A stretch of DNA of 64,000 nucleotides from Clostridia bacterium (lineage in GTDB: Bacteria; Bacillota; Clostridia; Christensenellales; Pumilibacteraceae). The DNA lies in NCBI GenBank assembly GCA_017500845.1, contig JAFVXY010000022.1, positions 17,948 through 81,947 of the forward strand, written 5' to 3'. This document shows positions 15,743 through 25,592 of the stretch, in pieces. The position numbers and the translations under genes are program-made. The notes below the pieces were generated by a model. That model made no database searches. It saw nothing but the letters and a program-made list of their open reading frames with translations, and had not been told where the DNA came from. Every line of letters starts with the position of its first letter. Position 1 is the stretch's first letter.

Positions 15743-18700
15743 ATGGCAAAGAGGAAAGACATCAAAAAGATTTTGATTATTGGCTCGGGACCGATCGTCA
15801 TCGGTCAGGCGGCAGAGTTCGACTATGCGGGAACGCAAGCATGCTTAGCGCTTAAGGAGGAGGGCTACAAGGTTGTGCTTGTAAACTCCAACCCCGCTAC
15901 CATTATGACGGACACGACGGTTGCCGACAAGATTTATATGGAGCCGCTTACACTCGAATACATAGCAAAGATTTTGCGTTACGAGCGCCCCGATGCCATA
16001 CTTCCGGGAATCGGCGGTCAGACCGGTCTTAACCTTGCCATGCAGCTCGAAAAGAAGGGCATCCTTAAGGAATGCCGTGTAGAGCTTTTGGGCACGAGCA
16101 GCGAAAGCATCGAGCGCGCTGAGGACAGAGATTTATTTAAGCAGCTTTGCCAGTCTATCGGCGAGCCCGTTATTCCCTCGCGAATCACCTACAGCCTCGA
16201 GGAGGCAAAGCAGGCTGCCGCCGAAATCGGCTATCCGGTTGTTCTACGTCCGGCATACACCTTGGGCGGCACGGGTGGCGGCTTTGCAGACAACGAGCAG
16301 GAGCTTATCGAGGTAGGCCTTAATGCCTTCAAGCTCTCGCCCGTACATCAGGTTTTGATTGAAAAGAGCGTAAAGGGCTATAAGGAAATCGAGTTCGAGG
16401 TTATGCGCGACTCCGAGGACAACGCTATCACCATCTGCGGTATGGAAAACGTAGACCCGGTTGGCGTTCACACGGGTGACTCCATAGTAGTTGCGCCCAT
16501 TATGACGCTTAGCGAGCACGACAGAAAGATGCTCAATGACAGCGCGATCAAGCTTATAAAGGAGCTTAAGATTTCGGGCGGCTGTAATGTTCAGTTTGCG
16601 CTTCATCCCCAAACCAGCGAATATTACCTTATCGAGGTAAATCCCAGAGTTTCGCGCTCGTCCGCACTTGCTTCTAAGGCAAGCGGCTATCCGATTGCAC
16701 GAGTTACCGCTAAGGTAGCAGTCGGTATGACTCTTGACGAAATTCCCGTAGGCGGCGGCACGGCGGCAATCGAGCCCAGCCTTGACTACGTAATTGCAAA
16801 ATTCCCGCGCTTCCCGTTTGACAAATTCACCATGGCGTCCAACGTTCTTGGTACGCAAATGAAGGCGACAGGCGAGGTTATGGGCATTGGCGCAAATCTC
16901 GAGGAGTGTATGCTCAAATCTGTGCGCTCGCTTGAAATCGGCGTTTGTCATTTGCACCTTGGTAAGTTCGACAATATGACCAAGGCAGAGCTTCTTGAGT
17001 ACATAGCACAGTTCAAGGATGACAATATATTTGCAATCGCACAGCTTATGCGCCTTGGCACTTCGGTTGACGAGCTCTTTAAGGCAACGGCAATCACACC
17101 GCTGTTCTTGCAGACAATAAAGAACATTGTGGACTTCGAGGCGGTGGTTAAGGCAAACGTAAGCGATATCGAAACGCTCAAAAAAGCAAAGACCATGGGC
17201 TTTAGCGATAAATTTATTGCTAAGCTTTGGGGCACTAATGAAGAAGCGGTTTATCAGCTTCGCAAGGCAAACAAGATATATCCCATCTTCCGTATGGTAG
17301 ATACCATGCATACGGGCGCGTATATTCCGTACCTTTACTCGTCGTACAGCGGCAAAAACGAGTCGCGCAAAACCGACAAAAAGAAAATTGTAGTGTTGGG
17401 AGCAGGTCCCATTCGTATCGGTCAGGGTATCGAGTTCGACTATTCGACGGTACACGCAGTTACGACTATCAAAAATTCGGGCTACGAGGCAATCATCATC
17501 AACAACAACCCCGAGACCGTTTCTACCGACTACACCACCAGCGACAAGCTGTACTTCGAGCCGCTTACCACCGAGGACGTAATGAACATAATTGAGTTCG
17601 AGCAGCCCGAGGGCGTGGTTGCTTCGCTCGGCGGTCAGACGGCAATCAACCTTGCCGAGCCGCTTATGCGCCGTGGCGTAAAGATTATCGGTACCGACTG
17701 TGCCGCAATCGAAAAGGCCGAAAACCGTGACAGCTTCGAGCGTGTGCTTAACGAGCTTAATATACCGAGGCCCGAGGGTGCGGCTGTTACCAATATCGAG
17801 GACGGCATAAAAACAGCTAAGCGTATCGGCTATCCCGTGCTTGTTCGTCCCAGCTTCGTGCTTGGCGGCAGAGCAATGCAGATCGTAGCCAACGAGGCGC
17901 AGCTTCGAAGATACCTTAAATCCGCAGTAGAAATTGACAAGGACAAGCCCGTTCTTGTGGATAAGTACGTAAGCGGAAAAGAGGTAGAGGTAGACGCAAT
18001 CTGCGACGGCAGGGACGTATTCGTGCCCGGCATTATGGAGCTTGTAGAGCGCACGGGTATTCACTCGGGCGACTCCATCAGCGTATATCCCGCGTTCTCC
18101 ATCTCGGACAAGGTAAAAGGAACAATACTGCAGTACGCCAAGAAGCTTGGCCTTGGAATTGGCATCATCGGTCTATTCAATATTCAGTTTATCGTAGACG
18201 AAAACGAAAAGGTTTATATCATCGAGGTAAATCCGCGTTCGTCGCGTACCGTACCGTTCCTTTCTAAGGCAACGGGATACAGCCTTGCGGATATCGCTAC
18301 CGAGGTAATTCTTGGCAAGTCGCTTAAGGAGCAGGGTATCTTCGATATATATCCCACCGAAAAGAAGCGCTGGTACGTAAAGGTTCCCGTATTCTCATTT
18401 AACAAAATCAGAGGCTTAGACGCATATCTTTCGCCCGAAATGAAGTCCACAGGTGAGGCAATCGGCTATGACGACAAGCTGTACCGCGCAATGTATAAGG
18501 GCTTGCAGGCTTCGGGCATGAAGCTTCAAAATTACGGAACGGTATTCGCTACCATTGCCGATAAGGACAAGGAGGAAGCATTGCCGCTAATTCGCAGATT
18601 CTACAATCTTGGCTTTAATATCGAGGCAACCGAGGGCACGGCTAAATTCCTTAAGGAGAACGGAATTCGCACACACGTATTGCATAAGCTTGGCGAAAGC

Positions 18701-18910
18701 AACGAAATTCACGATGCAATCAGGGCGGGCTATATCGCATACGTAATCAACACGAGGGACATCGACTCGGTGGGCGAAAGTGACGGCTACAAGATTCGTT
18801 GCTACGCAATCGAAAACAACGTAACCATTTTCACCTCGCTCGATACGGTAAAGACGCTCCTTGACGTTCTGGAGGAAACCACCCTCTGCATTTCGCCCAT
18901 CGACGCTTAA
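15743..18910 (+). CDS. carB: Carbamoyl-phosphate synthase large subunit
   Basis: 1055 residues, full family length. CarB makes carbamoyl phosphate from bicarbonate, ammonia and two ATP. There are two homologous ATP-grasp halves, opening with KKILIIGSGPIVIGQA and, near residue 550, KIVVLGAGPIRIGQG. Each half keeps the EVNPR(V/S)SR metal-binding motif. A C-terminal MGS-like domain would bind allosteric effectors. Ribosome site AAGGAG. The small glutaminase subunit gene carA is not next to it or anywhere in this window. Confidence 0.97.
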   Translation: MAKRKDIKKILIIGSGPIVIGQAAEFDYAGTQACLALKEEGYKVVLVNSNPATIMTDTTVADKIYMEPLTLEYIAKILRYERPDAILPGIGGQTGLNLAMQLEKKGILKECRVELLGTSSESIERAEDRDLFKQLCQSIGEPVIPSRITYSLEEAKQAAAEIGYPVVLRPAYTLGGTGGGFADNEQELIEVGLNAFKLSPVHQVLIEKSVKGYKEIEFEVMRDSEDNAITICGMENVDPVGVHTGDSIVVAPIMTLSEHDRKMLNDSAIKLIKELKISGGCNVQFALHPQTSEYYLIEVNPRVSRSSALASKASGYPIARVTAKVAVGMTLDEIPVGGGTAAIEPSLDYVIAKFPRFPFDKFTMASNVLGTQMKATGEVMGIGANLEECMLKSVRSLEIGVCHLHLGKFDNMTKAELLEYIAQFKDDNIFAIAQLMRLGTSVDELFKATAITPLFLQTIKNIVDFEAVVKANVSDIETLKKAKTMGFSDKFIAKLWGTNEEAVYQLRKANKIYPIFRMVDTMHTGAYIPYLYSSYSGKNESRKTDKKKIVVLGAGPIRIGQGIEFDYSTVHAVTTIKNSGYEAIIINNNPETVSTDYTTSDKLYFEPLTTEDVMNIIEFEQPEGVVASLGGQTAINLAEPLMRRGVKIIGTDCAAIEKAENRDSFERVLNELNIPRPEGAAVTNIEDGIKTAKRIGYPVLVRPSFVLGGRAMQIVANEAQLRRYLKSAVEIDKDKPVLVDKYVSGKEVEVDAICDGRDVFVPGIMELVERTGIHSGDSISVYPAFSISDKVKGTILQYAKKLGLGIGIIGLFNIQFIVDENEKVYIIEVNPRSSRTVPFLSKATGYSLADIATEVILGKSLKEQGIFDIYPTEKKRWYVKVPVFSFNKIRGLDAYLSPEMKSTGEAIGYDDKLYRAMYKGLQASGMKLQNYGTVFATIADKDKEEALPLIRRFYNLGFNIEATEGTAKFLKENGIRTHVLHKLGESNEIHDAIRAGYIAYVINTRDIDSVGESDGYKIRCYAIENNVTIFTSLDTVKTLLDVLEETTLCISPIDA

Positions 18911-18920
18911 GTGAGGTAGT

Positions 18921-19658
18921 ATGAAACAAGGACTTTACACAATAGCAGAGAACGTGCCGCTTACGCACAGTATTTACAAAATGAAGCTTGTCGGCGACAC
19001 GTCCGAATGCACCAGACCGGGACAGTTTATCAACATTTTGATAGACGGCTTGTTCCTTCGTCGTCCCATTTCGGTGGCTGATTACGACGAGCAATCAATT
19101 ACCATTATTTACAAGGTAGTGGGTAAGGGAACTGCCGCAATGAAAAAAATGAAGGTGGACGACACTCTTGACGTTTTGACCGGGCTGGGCAACGGATACG
19201 ACACCTCGTGCTCGGGCGATAAGCCGCTTCTTATGGGTGCGGGAGTAGGCGTTCCGCCGCTATATAAGCTTGCAAAGGAGCTTGTAAGTCAAGGTAAGGC
19301 AGTAAAAGTGCTTATCGGCTTTCATAGCGCAAGCGACGTATTTTTGGCAGATGATTTTGCCGCAATCGGCGCTGACGTAACCGTAGTTACTTCGGACGGC
19401 TCGGTGGGCAAAAAGGGCAGAGTTACTCAATATATGGACGATTATACCCACGTTTATGCGTGCGGCCCCGAGGGAATGCTAAAAAGCGTGTACGAAAATT
19501 GCACCACAAGCGCACAGCTCAGCTTCGAGGAGCGTATGGGCTGCGGCTTTGGCGCATGCATGGGTTGCAGCTGCAAGACGGTTACCGGCTACAAGCGCAT
19601 TTGCAAGGACGGTCCCGTGCTCTTTAAGGAGGAAATTTTATGGCAGACACAAAAGTAA
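18921..19658 (+). CDS. pyrK: Dihydroorotate dehydrogenase electron-transfer subunit
   Basis: 245 residues. PyrK carries FAD and a [2Fe-2S] cluster and passes electrons from PyrD to NAD. Seen are the FAD-binding L-R-R-P-I-S-V motif near residue 50, the G-A-G-V-G-V-P-P-L NAD-binding loop, and the cysteine cluster C-G-F-G-A-C-M-G-C with a later C in KRICKDGPV. It overlaps pyrD by 19 bases. Its presence defines the downstream PyrD as the type 1B enzyme typical of Gram-positive anaerobes. Confidence 0.95.
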   Translation: MKQGLYTIAENVPLTHSIYKMKLVGDTSECTRPGQFINILIDGLFLRRPISVADYDEQSITIIYKVVGKGTAAMKKMKVDDTLDVLTGLGNGYDTSCSGDKPLLMGAGVGVPPLYKLAKELVSQGKAVKVLIGFHSASDVFLADDFAAIGADVTVVTSDGSVGKKGRVTQYMDDYTHVYACGPEGMLKSVYENCTTSAQLSFEERMGCGFGACMGCSCKTVTGYKRICKDGPVLFKEEILWQTQK

Positions 19659-20551
19659 GCCTCTGCGGAATAGAGCTTGACAATCCCATAATTCCGGCAA
19701 GCGGAACGTTTGGCTACGGCTACGAGTTTGCCGAGCTTTATGACATAAATATTCTTGGTACTTTTTCTTTTAAGGGCACAACTTTAGAGCCGAGATTTGG
19801 CAATCCCACGCCGCGTATAGCGGAATGCACCGCAGGTATGATAAATTCGGTAGGCTTGCAAAACCCGGGTGTCGAAAAGGTTATTGCCGAGGAATTACCC
19901 AAGCTTACAAGATGCTTTAACAAAAAGGTTATGGCAAACGTGGGCGGCTTTTCGGTAGAGGAGTACGTTCGTACCGCGGCTATGCTGGATGCGTGCGACT
20001 GCGTAGGCTGGCTGGAAATCAACATCAGCTGTCCCAACGTTCACGGTGGCGGAATAGCGTTCGGCACGTCAGCAAGTGCGGCGGCACAAATCACCGCGGC
20101 AGTAAAAAAGGCGGTACGTAAGCCCGTTATTATAAAGCTCTCGCCAAATGTAACCGATATAGCAGGTATTGCGGCGGCGTGCGAGGACAGCGGCGCGGAC
20201 GGCGTAAGCCTTATCAACACCTTGCTTGGTATGCGTATTGACATTAAGACAAGAAGGCCCGTCGTAGCAAATCGCAAGGGTGGCTTTTCGGGCGAGGCGG
20301 TATTCCCCGTGGCGGTTCGTATGGTCAACGAGGTGGCACAGCGTGTCAAGATTCCCGTTGTGGGAATCGGCGGCGTGGCAAGTGCCGAGAACGTTATCGA
20401 AATGATGATGGCAGGAGCAACTGCCGTTCAGGTGGGCGCGGCAAACCTTGTCAATCCGTTTGCGTGCAGGGATATTATAGCTGGCCTTGCGCCCACTATG
20501 GAAAAATATAAAATCAATTCACTAAAAGAAATTATAGGAGCGTGTGTTTAA
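19640..20551 (+). CDS. pyrD: Dihydroorotate dehydrogenase, catalytic subunit (type 1B)
   Basis: 303 residues. It oxidises dihydroorotate to orotate with FMN, working in a complex with PyrK. Motifs are [13 protein letters not shown] at the N-terminus, N-I-S-C-P-N-V with the catalytic Cys, K-L-S-P-N-V-T-D, the N-T FMN/substrate motif and G-I-G-G-V-A-S-A-E. The ATG at 19640 has AAGGAGG upstream, inside the end of pyrK. Confidence 0.96.
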   Translation: MADTKVSLCGIELDNPIIPASGTFGYGYEFAELYDINILGTFSFKGTTLEPRFGNPTPRIAECTAGMINSVGLQNPGVEKVIAEELPKLTRCFNKKVMANVGGFSVEEYVRTAAMLDACDCVGWLEINISCPNVHGGGIAFGTSASAAAQITAAVKKAVRKPVIIKLSPNVTDIAGIAAACEDSGADGVSLINTLLGMRIDIKTRRPVVANRKGGFSGEAVFPVAVRMVNEVAQRVKIPVVGIGGVASAENVIEMMMAGATAVQVGAANLVNPFACRDIIAGLAPTMEKYKINSLKEIIGACV

Positions 20552-20552
20552 T

Positions 20553-21251
20553 ATGGGAAAGGACGTAATCATTGCGTGCGACTTCGACAGCGCACAAAAG
20601 ACACTTGACTTTTTGGCAAGGTTCAAGGGCAAAAAGCCGTTTGTTAAAATCGGCATGGAGCTTTATTATGCGGCAGGGCCGAGCATCGTAAAGGAGCTTA
20701 AAGAGCGTGGACATAAGGTGTTCCTTGACCTTAAGCTTCACGATATTCCCAACACCGTCAAAAAGGCGATGGCGGTGCTTTCGGAGCTTGGCGTAGATAT
20801 GTGCAACGTTCACGCGGCAGGCACCAAGCGCATGATGAGCGCGGCAATTGAGGGTCTTACGCGTGCGGACGGAACAAGACCGCTTCTTATTGCGGTAACT
20901 CAGCTTACATCTACCGACGAGCAAACCATGCACGACGACTTGCTTATTGATGGCCCGATTGACAAGGTAGTTATGCACTACGCACAAAACGCTATGTACT
21001 CAGGTCTTGACGGCGTTGTATGCTCGCCGCTCGAGGCAGGCAAGGTTCATTCCGTTTGCGGCAAGAGCTTCGTTACCGTTACCCCCGGCATCAGATTTGC
21101 AGGTGGGGACGTGGGCGATCAAAAGCGTGTAACCACCCCGGCTCTTGCTAAGGAGCTTGGCTCGGACTATATTGTAGTCGGCAGACCGATTACCGCGGCA
21201 GAGGATCCCGTTGCGGCATACGAGCAATGCGTAGCCGAATTTGTTGGCTAA
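20553..21251 (+). CDS. pyrF: Orotidine 5'-phosphate decarboxylase
   Basis: 232 residues. The enzyme makes UMP from OMP. The key motif [10 protein letters not shown] is present near residue 60, with the initial ACDFDS substrate strand and the later T-P-G-I-R-F loop. I chose the ATG at 20553; a GTG at 20544 would add three residues but lies only three bases after the AGGAG site. It follows pyrD directly. Confidence 0.93.
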   Translation: MGKDVIIACDFDSAQKTLDFLARFKGKKPFVKIGMELYYAAGPSIVKELKERGHKVFLDLKLHDIPNTVKKAMAVLSELGVDMCNVHAAGTKRMMSAAIEGLTRADGTRPLLIAVTQLTSTDEQTMHDDLLIDGPIDKVVMHYAQNAMYSGLDGVVCSPLEAGKVHSVCGKSFVTVTPGIRFAGGDVGDQKRVTTPALAKELGSDYIVVGRPITAAEDPVAAYEQCVAEFVG

Positions 21252-21298
21252 GCCACGGCCTTACAATCAAGAAAAAACCCCTAAAGGAGAAAACAAAT

Positions 21299-21928
21299 AT
21301 GAAAAAGAGAATTGCAAAGGATTTACTTTCCATAAAGGCAGTATTTTTGCGCCCCGAAGAGCCGTTCACTTGGGCAAGCGGAATCAAAAGCCCCGTTTAT
21401 TGCGACAACCGTCTTACGCTTACAGCACCCGCCGTTCGTGACGATATCGAAAACGGTCTTGCCGAGCTTGTAAAGACTCACTATCCCGAGGCAGAGGTTC
21501 TTATGGGAACGTCCACCGCAGGTATTGCACACGCGGCAATCGTAGGTCATATTCTCAATATGCCGATGGGCTACGTTCGTAGTGGCGCAAAGGATCACGG
21601 CAGACAAAACCGTATCGAGGGCAAGCTGGAAAAGGGTCAAAAGGTAGTAGTTGTAGAGGATTTGATTTCCACAGGCGGCAGTGCAATCGAGGTAGTCGAG
21701 GCTCTTCGCGAGGAGGGCGCAGAGGTGCTTGGTATTGTAAGCATCTTCACCTACGGTATGCAAAAGGGTCTTGACAGATTCAAGGCGGCAAACGTAATCA
21801 ACTATTCGCTTACCGATTTCGATACCATCGTAGAAACGGCTGCAGAAGAGGGCTACATCAAGGCAGAGGATAAAAACAGACTTATCGCTTTCCGCAACAA
21901 CCCCTCGGACGAAAGCTGGATAAAATAG
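21299..21928 (+). CDS. pyrE: Orotate phosphoribosyltransferase
   Basis: 209 residues. It joins orotate with PRPP to give OMP. The PRPP motif [13 protein letters not shown] and the orotate-side sequence [14 protein letters not shown] are seen. The ATG at 21299 follows AAAGGAG; the frame stays open 24 codons upstream but that extension lies across the pyrF end and has no ribosome site. Next to last gene in the operon. Confidence 0.95.
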   Translation: MKKRIAKDLLSIKAVFLRPEEPFTWASGIKSPVYCDNRLTLTAPAVRDDIENGLAELVKTHYPEAEVLMGTSTAGIAHAAIVGHILNMPMGYVRSGAKDHGRQNRIEGKLEKGQKVVVVEDLISTGGSAIEVVEALREEGAEVLGIVSIFTYGMQKGLDRFKAANVINYSLTDFDTIVETAAEEGYIKAEDKNRLIAFRNNPSDESWIK

Positions 21929-21929
21929 T

Positions 21930-22982
21930 ATGAAAAGTCTTATTGATATTCTCGATTTTTCGGTAGAGGAGCTTGACGCGCTTATCAAAACGGGTATGGA
22001 TATTGCAGGTAATCCCAAAAAGTACGCAAAAGCGTGCGAGGGCAAAACGCTTGCAACGCTCTTTTTCGAGCCGTCCACCCGCACGAGGCTTAGCTTCGAG
22101 GCGGCTATGTGCGAGCTTGGCGGCAACGTAATCGGATTCTCCGAGGCAAGCAGCTCGTCTGCGTCAAAGGGCGAAAGCGTAGCGGACACCGCAAAAATTC
22201 TCAGCTGCTATGCCGACATTATGGCTATGCGTCACCCATTGGAGGGCGCACCGTACGTTGCGGCGCTAAATGCTTCGGTGCCCGTAATCAACGCAGGTGA
22301 CGGCGGCCACCATCACCCCACGCAAACCCTTACCGACCTTCTTACCATATATAGAGAAAAGGAAACCCTAAGCGGTCTTACAATCGGACTTGTTGGCGAC
22401 CTCAAATACGGCAGAACAGTTCACTCGCTCGTTGCGGCAATGTCCAGATACGAGGGCAATAAGTTTATTCTCGTTTCGCCTAAGGAGCTTCAAATGCCCG
22501 ACTACGTAATCAGCGATGCGCCCAATGCCGAGTTCGTGCAGACTACCGACCTAAGCGAATATATGCACGAGTTTGATATTCTTTACGTAACCCGCATTCA
22601 GCGTGAGCGCTTCCCCGATATGGCGGAGTACGAGCGTCTTAAAGACAGCTATATTCTTACTCCCGAAAAAATCGAGTGCGCAAAAAAGGATATGGCGATT
22701 TTGCATCCGCTTCCGAGGGTCAACGAAATCAGCGTTCGTGTGGACGAGGATAGCCGCGCTTGCTATTTCCGCCAAGCACTCAATGGCAAGTATATCCGTA
22801 TGGCACTTATTATGTATCTGCTTGGGCTTAGTGACGGCAAACCGATTGCTCGTCCCCAAGGAGAGGAAGGTTACAAATGCACCAATCCTAAGTGCATAAC
22901 CTCTGTCGAGCAGGAGCTTAAGCATATCTACAAAAAAGACATACACGGCGTAATGCGTTGCATTTACTGTGATAAAACCTAA
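21930..22982 (+). CDS. pyrB: Aspartate carbamoyltransferase with a C-terminal PyrI-type zinc domain
   Basis: 350 residues. Residues 1 to ~300 are the catalytic subunit, with the carbamoyl-phosphate motif F-F-E-P-S-T-R-T-R near residue 49, the H-P-L-E/H-H-P-T-Q loops and [11 protein letters not shown] tail of ~35 residues has Cys at 317, 322, 344 and 347 (C-x4-C-x21-C-x2-C), the spacing of the zinc domain of the regulatory subunit PyrI. The allosteric nucleotide-binding half of PyrI is absent. The domain may stabilise oligomers rather than carry feedback control. Starts two bases after pyrE and ends at a strong terminator. Confidence 0.93.
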   Translation: MKSLIDILDFSVEELDALIKTGMDIAGNPKKYAKACEGKTLATLFFEPSTRTRLSFEAAMCELGGNVIGFSEASSSSASKGESVADTAKILSCYADIMAMRHPLEGAPYVAALNASVPVINAGDGGHHHPTQTLTDLLTIYREKETLSGLTIGLVGDLKYGRTVHSLVAAMSRYEGNKFILVSPKELQMPDYVISDAPNAEFVQTTDLSEYMHEFDILYVTRIQRERFPDMAEYERLKDSYILTPEKIECAKKDMAILHPLPRVNEISVRVDEDSRACYFRQALNGKYIRMALIMYLLGLSDGKPIARPQGEEGYKCTNPKCITSVEQELKHIYKKDIHGVMRCIYCDKT

Positions 22983-22988
22983 AAAACC

Positions 22989-23015
22989 AAAGGAGCTTTT
23001 TGTAAGCTCCTTTTT
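22989..23015 (+). terminator. Terminator of the pyrimidine operon
   Basis: AAAGGAGCTT (22989-22998) pairs with AAGCTCCTTT (23004-23013), followed by a T-run. It lies seven bases after pyrB. Confidence 0.9.
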
Positions 23016-23043
23016 CATATCTCTAAAAAAGCAAAAACGCATA

Positions 23044-23072
23044 TTGACAAGGCAACAAATATATGGTAGAAT
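23044..23072 (+). promoter_or_regulatory. Promoter of the small LRR lipoprotein gene
   Basis: TTGACA at 23044-23049, a 17-base spacer and TAGAAT at 23067-23072. A GGGAG ribosome site precedes the ATG at 23098. Confidence 0.75.
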
Positions 23073-23097
23073 ATAATAACTACAAGGGAGAAGCCAT

Positions 23098-24189
23098 ATG
23101 AAAAAGATTTTGATTTTGATGTGTGCGTTGATTATCGTTGTGTGCTCTATGCTTATAGTGACGTCTTGTCAAAAGGAAGATTGGGGCGTGGGCGATGGTG
23201 ACCCGAGCTTGCTTGAATATAGGCTGTCCGATGATAAGACGTATTACAAGGTAACAGGAATCGGCGACTACGTAGGCGAGCATTTGGTTATCCCCGAGGA
23301 ATACTGCGGTCAACCGGTAAAGGAGATCGGCAGCGAGGTGTTTTCCGGCTATTATCATTTTGTAGGGCCAGTCTGGACGCTCGAATTAGCCGCGCCGTGG
23401 CTTAAAGCTCTAACTATTCCAAACAGCGTTACAAAAATTGCAGAGGGTTCTTTTACCAATTCAAACATCGAAAGAATATATATAGGTAGCGGTGTAAGTG
23501 ATATACAAGAGCATGCTTTTTCTGCCACCGAAAAGCTTACCGAGATAAACGTAAGTAAGGACAATCAAAGCTATATGTCAAAGGACGGCGTTTTGTATTC
23601 TAAGAACGGTACAAAGCTAATTAAATATCCCGAGAATAAGGACAAGGAAACGTTTAGAATCCCCAACAAGGTTGTTGTAATAGCAGAATATGCTTTCGCG
23701 GGAGCCAATAATCTTATAAAAGTTAAGATGAGAAATAAGGTAACCAATATAGGTAAATTTGCTTTTAATAGAGCAAGGATAGAGGAGATAAAAATGCCCG
23801 ACAGTGTAGAAAGTCTTGGGGCAAGTGCGTTTGAAGGCTGTTCGCTGCTTAAAAAGGTTAATCTAAGCAAGGGTCTTACGGAGATTGAACAGGCTACGTT
23901 TCTCAATTGTGATCGCTTAGAAGAGATTATAATTCCCAAAAGCATAAAAACCATAAGGGCGGCGGCGTTTTTCTGTGAAAGCTTGACCAAAGTTTTTTAT
24001 GAGGGTGACGAAAACGGGCTGACTAACATCAAAATTGATATGGAGTATTATGATGAACACGGTCAAATGACTGTGTTGCCGCCGTTTTTGGACGTTTCAC
24101 AATTTTATGGCTACAGCAAGAAAAAGCCAAGTGATAATGCTAATTATTGGCATTACGTTTTTGGTAAGCCCACCGTTTGGGAAAACTAA
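23098..24189 (+). CDS. BspA-like leucine-rich-repeat lipoprotein
   Basis: 363 residues. The signal peptide ends at a lipobox-like VTSC, so it is probably anchored outside. After a short domain (YYKVTGIGDYVGEHLVIPEEY) come LRR_5 (BspA/TpLRR) repeats of ~23 residues with the pattern L-x-x-I-x-I-P-x-S-V-x-x-I-x-x-x-A-F. BspA-type proteins bind host or bacterial surface ligands in characterised cases. It is shorter than the three paralogues at 54-62 kb and differs at its C-terminus. Own promoter and terminator, so a single-gene unit. Confidence 0.88.
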   Translation: MKKILILMCALIIVVCSMLIVTSCQKEDWGVGDGDPSLLEYRLSDDKTYYKVTGIGDYVGEHLVIPEEYCGQPVKEIGSEVFSGYYHFVGPVWTLELAAPWLKALTIPNSVTKIAEGSFTNSNIERIYIGSGVSDIQEHAFSATEKLTEINVSKDNQSYMSKDGVLYSKNGTKLIKYPENKDKETFRIPNKVVVIAEYAFAGANNLIKVKMRNKVTNIGKFAFNRARIEEIKMPDSVESLGASAFEGCSLLKKVNLSKGLTEIEQATFLNCDRLEEIIIPKSIKTIRAAAFFCESLTKVFYEGDENGLTNIKIDMEYYDEHGQMTVLPPFLDVSQFYGYSKKKPSDNANYWHYVFGKPTVWEN

Positions 24190-24198
24190 ATGCAAAGT

Positions 24199-24231
24199 AA
24201 AAAGCAAGAGTAAATTACTCTTGCTTTTTTT
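24199..24231. terminator. Bidirectional terminator between converging genes
   Basis: A perfect 14-bp stem, AAAAAGCAAGAGTA (24199-24212) with TACTCTTGCTTTTT, loop AAT, T-run on both strands. It ends the LRR gene on + and the 24251-25501 gene on the minus strand. Confidence 0.9.
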
Positions 24232-24250
24232 GTGGGTGTTATAATGCCAA

Positions 24251-25501
24251 TCAATAGTTGATTTTTATAAACGTAATATCGTCACCGCCAAAGGTGTTCG
24301 AGGTGTTTCCAAGGACAAGCATGCCGTCCTCGCAGGTAAATACTTTGGCGTTTGTCATAGAGCAAACAAAGGTGCTTTCGTATACCTTACTGCCTGCAAG
24401 AAAAGAACGTATACTCATTTTGCTGCCTAGTGTAGACACCGAGTGGACAAAGCCATTATCTTTCCAAAACGAGGTTACGCCGTACGAGGCGGAAAAGGAT
24501 ATTTTGCTTCCGTCAAGGCAGAAAAATTCGCTTCCTGCGCTTACGTAAATATACCTATCGTCACCCGAAATGGCGTAATGCGAAGCCGCGCCCGTAAGCG
24601 TTATTACGTCGCCGCTTTCGGTGATAAGCATCGTTTTGCCTACCGTGGTCGCAAGATAATAAATATCGTCCGTGACCCAAAAGCTTGATACCGTATACGA
24701 GTTTTCGTGCGGAAAGTGTGCAAGCTTCTCGCCCCAAGTGCCGGTGCAAAGCATATTGCGTAGGCTGGATAGGGCGTTTGCCACAAGCTTATAGCTCCCC
24801 ATAATATCCAACGTATCTACGTAATCAAGACTGTAAACCTCGTCGGTCACAACCGAGCTTTTAAATTCGAGATCAGGGGTAAGTATGGTAAGCTTCAATT
24901 TTGTAAAATCGGTTATGCCTTGTATCAGCGAGGTGACAAATAAGTATCCGCCATCCACGTATTTTACGTCAAGCGCAACCTCCGCCCTGACGGTGGGCAA
25001 GGCAAGGGATTTTTTCTCTCTGCCGTCATAATCTATGGCAATAGCAATGGGGGTAGAGCTTTGGTCTATGGCAAGCAAGTATCCACCCTCGTACAGCGTA
25101 ACAGCAACAAGCTTGCCCTCGTAGGATACAAAGTCAAGCGTTTTTCCGTAGGCATCCGTTATTGCAACAAAGGCGCCGCTACGGTCAAAGTCGTAGTCGA
25201 CGGACGTTGTGTTGCCAAATATGTACAGCCGTTCGCCGTGATAGAATACGTCCACAAGCTGCTCGTCACCGCTTCCGCCTATGGTTTGACTAAAGGCAAA
25301 CGATGGGTCAAGGCTGACGGTTGCCTCACGCACTCGTTGGTGGGGGGTGGGTTGCTCGCCTTCGCCTTCGTCCGTAATACTGCCGTCACCTGCGCTTGCC
25401 GATATCGCTGTCGGCTGATAAAACACCAGCCCCACGGCAAGCGAAAGTACGACGACCAGCAGGGCGGCAATAACGCGCAGTTGATTTTTTGTTTCGTGCA
25501 T
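24251..25501 (-). CDS. Secreted or membrane-anchored protein of unknown function, probable beta-propeller
   Basis: 416 residues. An N-terminal hydrophobic segment (about residues 9-28) is a signal anchor or signal peptide, followed by an acidic low-complexity linker. The rest is rich in short beta strands; GGSGDEQLVDV near the start of the domain and NTSNTFGGDDITFIKI at the C-terminus resemble blades of SBBP-like propellers. I recognise no catalytic motif. Ribosome site AAGGAG. It lies downstream of murG on the same strand with 91 bases between, where a -10-like TATACT is seen. Confidence 0.7.
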   Translation of the reverse strand: MHETKNQLRVIAALLVVVLSLAVGLVFYQPTAISASAGDGSITDEGEGEQPTPHQRVREATVSLDPSFAFSQTIGGSGDEQLVDVFYHGERLYIFGNTTSVDYDFDRSGAFVAITDAYGKTLDFVSYEGKLVAVTLYEGGYLLAIDQSSTPIAIAIDYDGREKKSLALPTVRAEVALDVKYVDGGYLFVTSLIQGITDFTKLKLTILTPDLEFKSSVVTDEVYSLDYVDTLDIMGSYKLVANALSSLRNMLCTGTWGEKLAHFPHENSYTVSSFWVTDDIYYLATTVGKTMLITESGDVITLTGAASHYAISGDDRYIYVSAGSEFFCLDGSKISFSASYGVTSFWKDNGFVHSVSTLGSKMSIRSFLAGSKVYESTFVCSMTNAKVFTCEDGMLVLGNTSNTFGGDDITFIKINY

Positions 25502-25592
25502 ATAAGCATCTCCTTATAAGGATAGAATTTATAAGGGTAGTATAATGCCCAAAATTTGACTTTCGTTCAAACAAACGGTCGGTTTTTGACTT

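Noticed and set aside
16244-18064. A 606-codon open frame on the minus strand within carB
   Set aside because: It is the complement of a highly conserved coding sequence; the translation is rich in Cys, His and Arg with no domain, and has no ribosome site. It is a by-product of codon bias.
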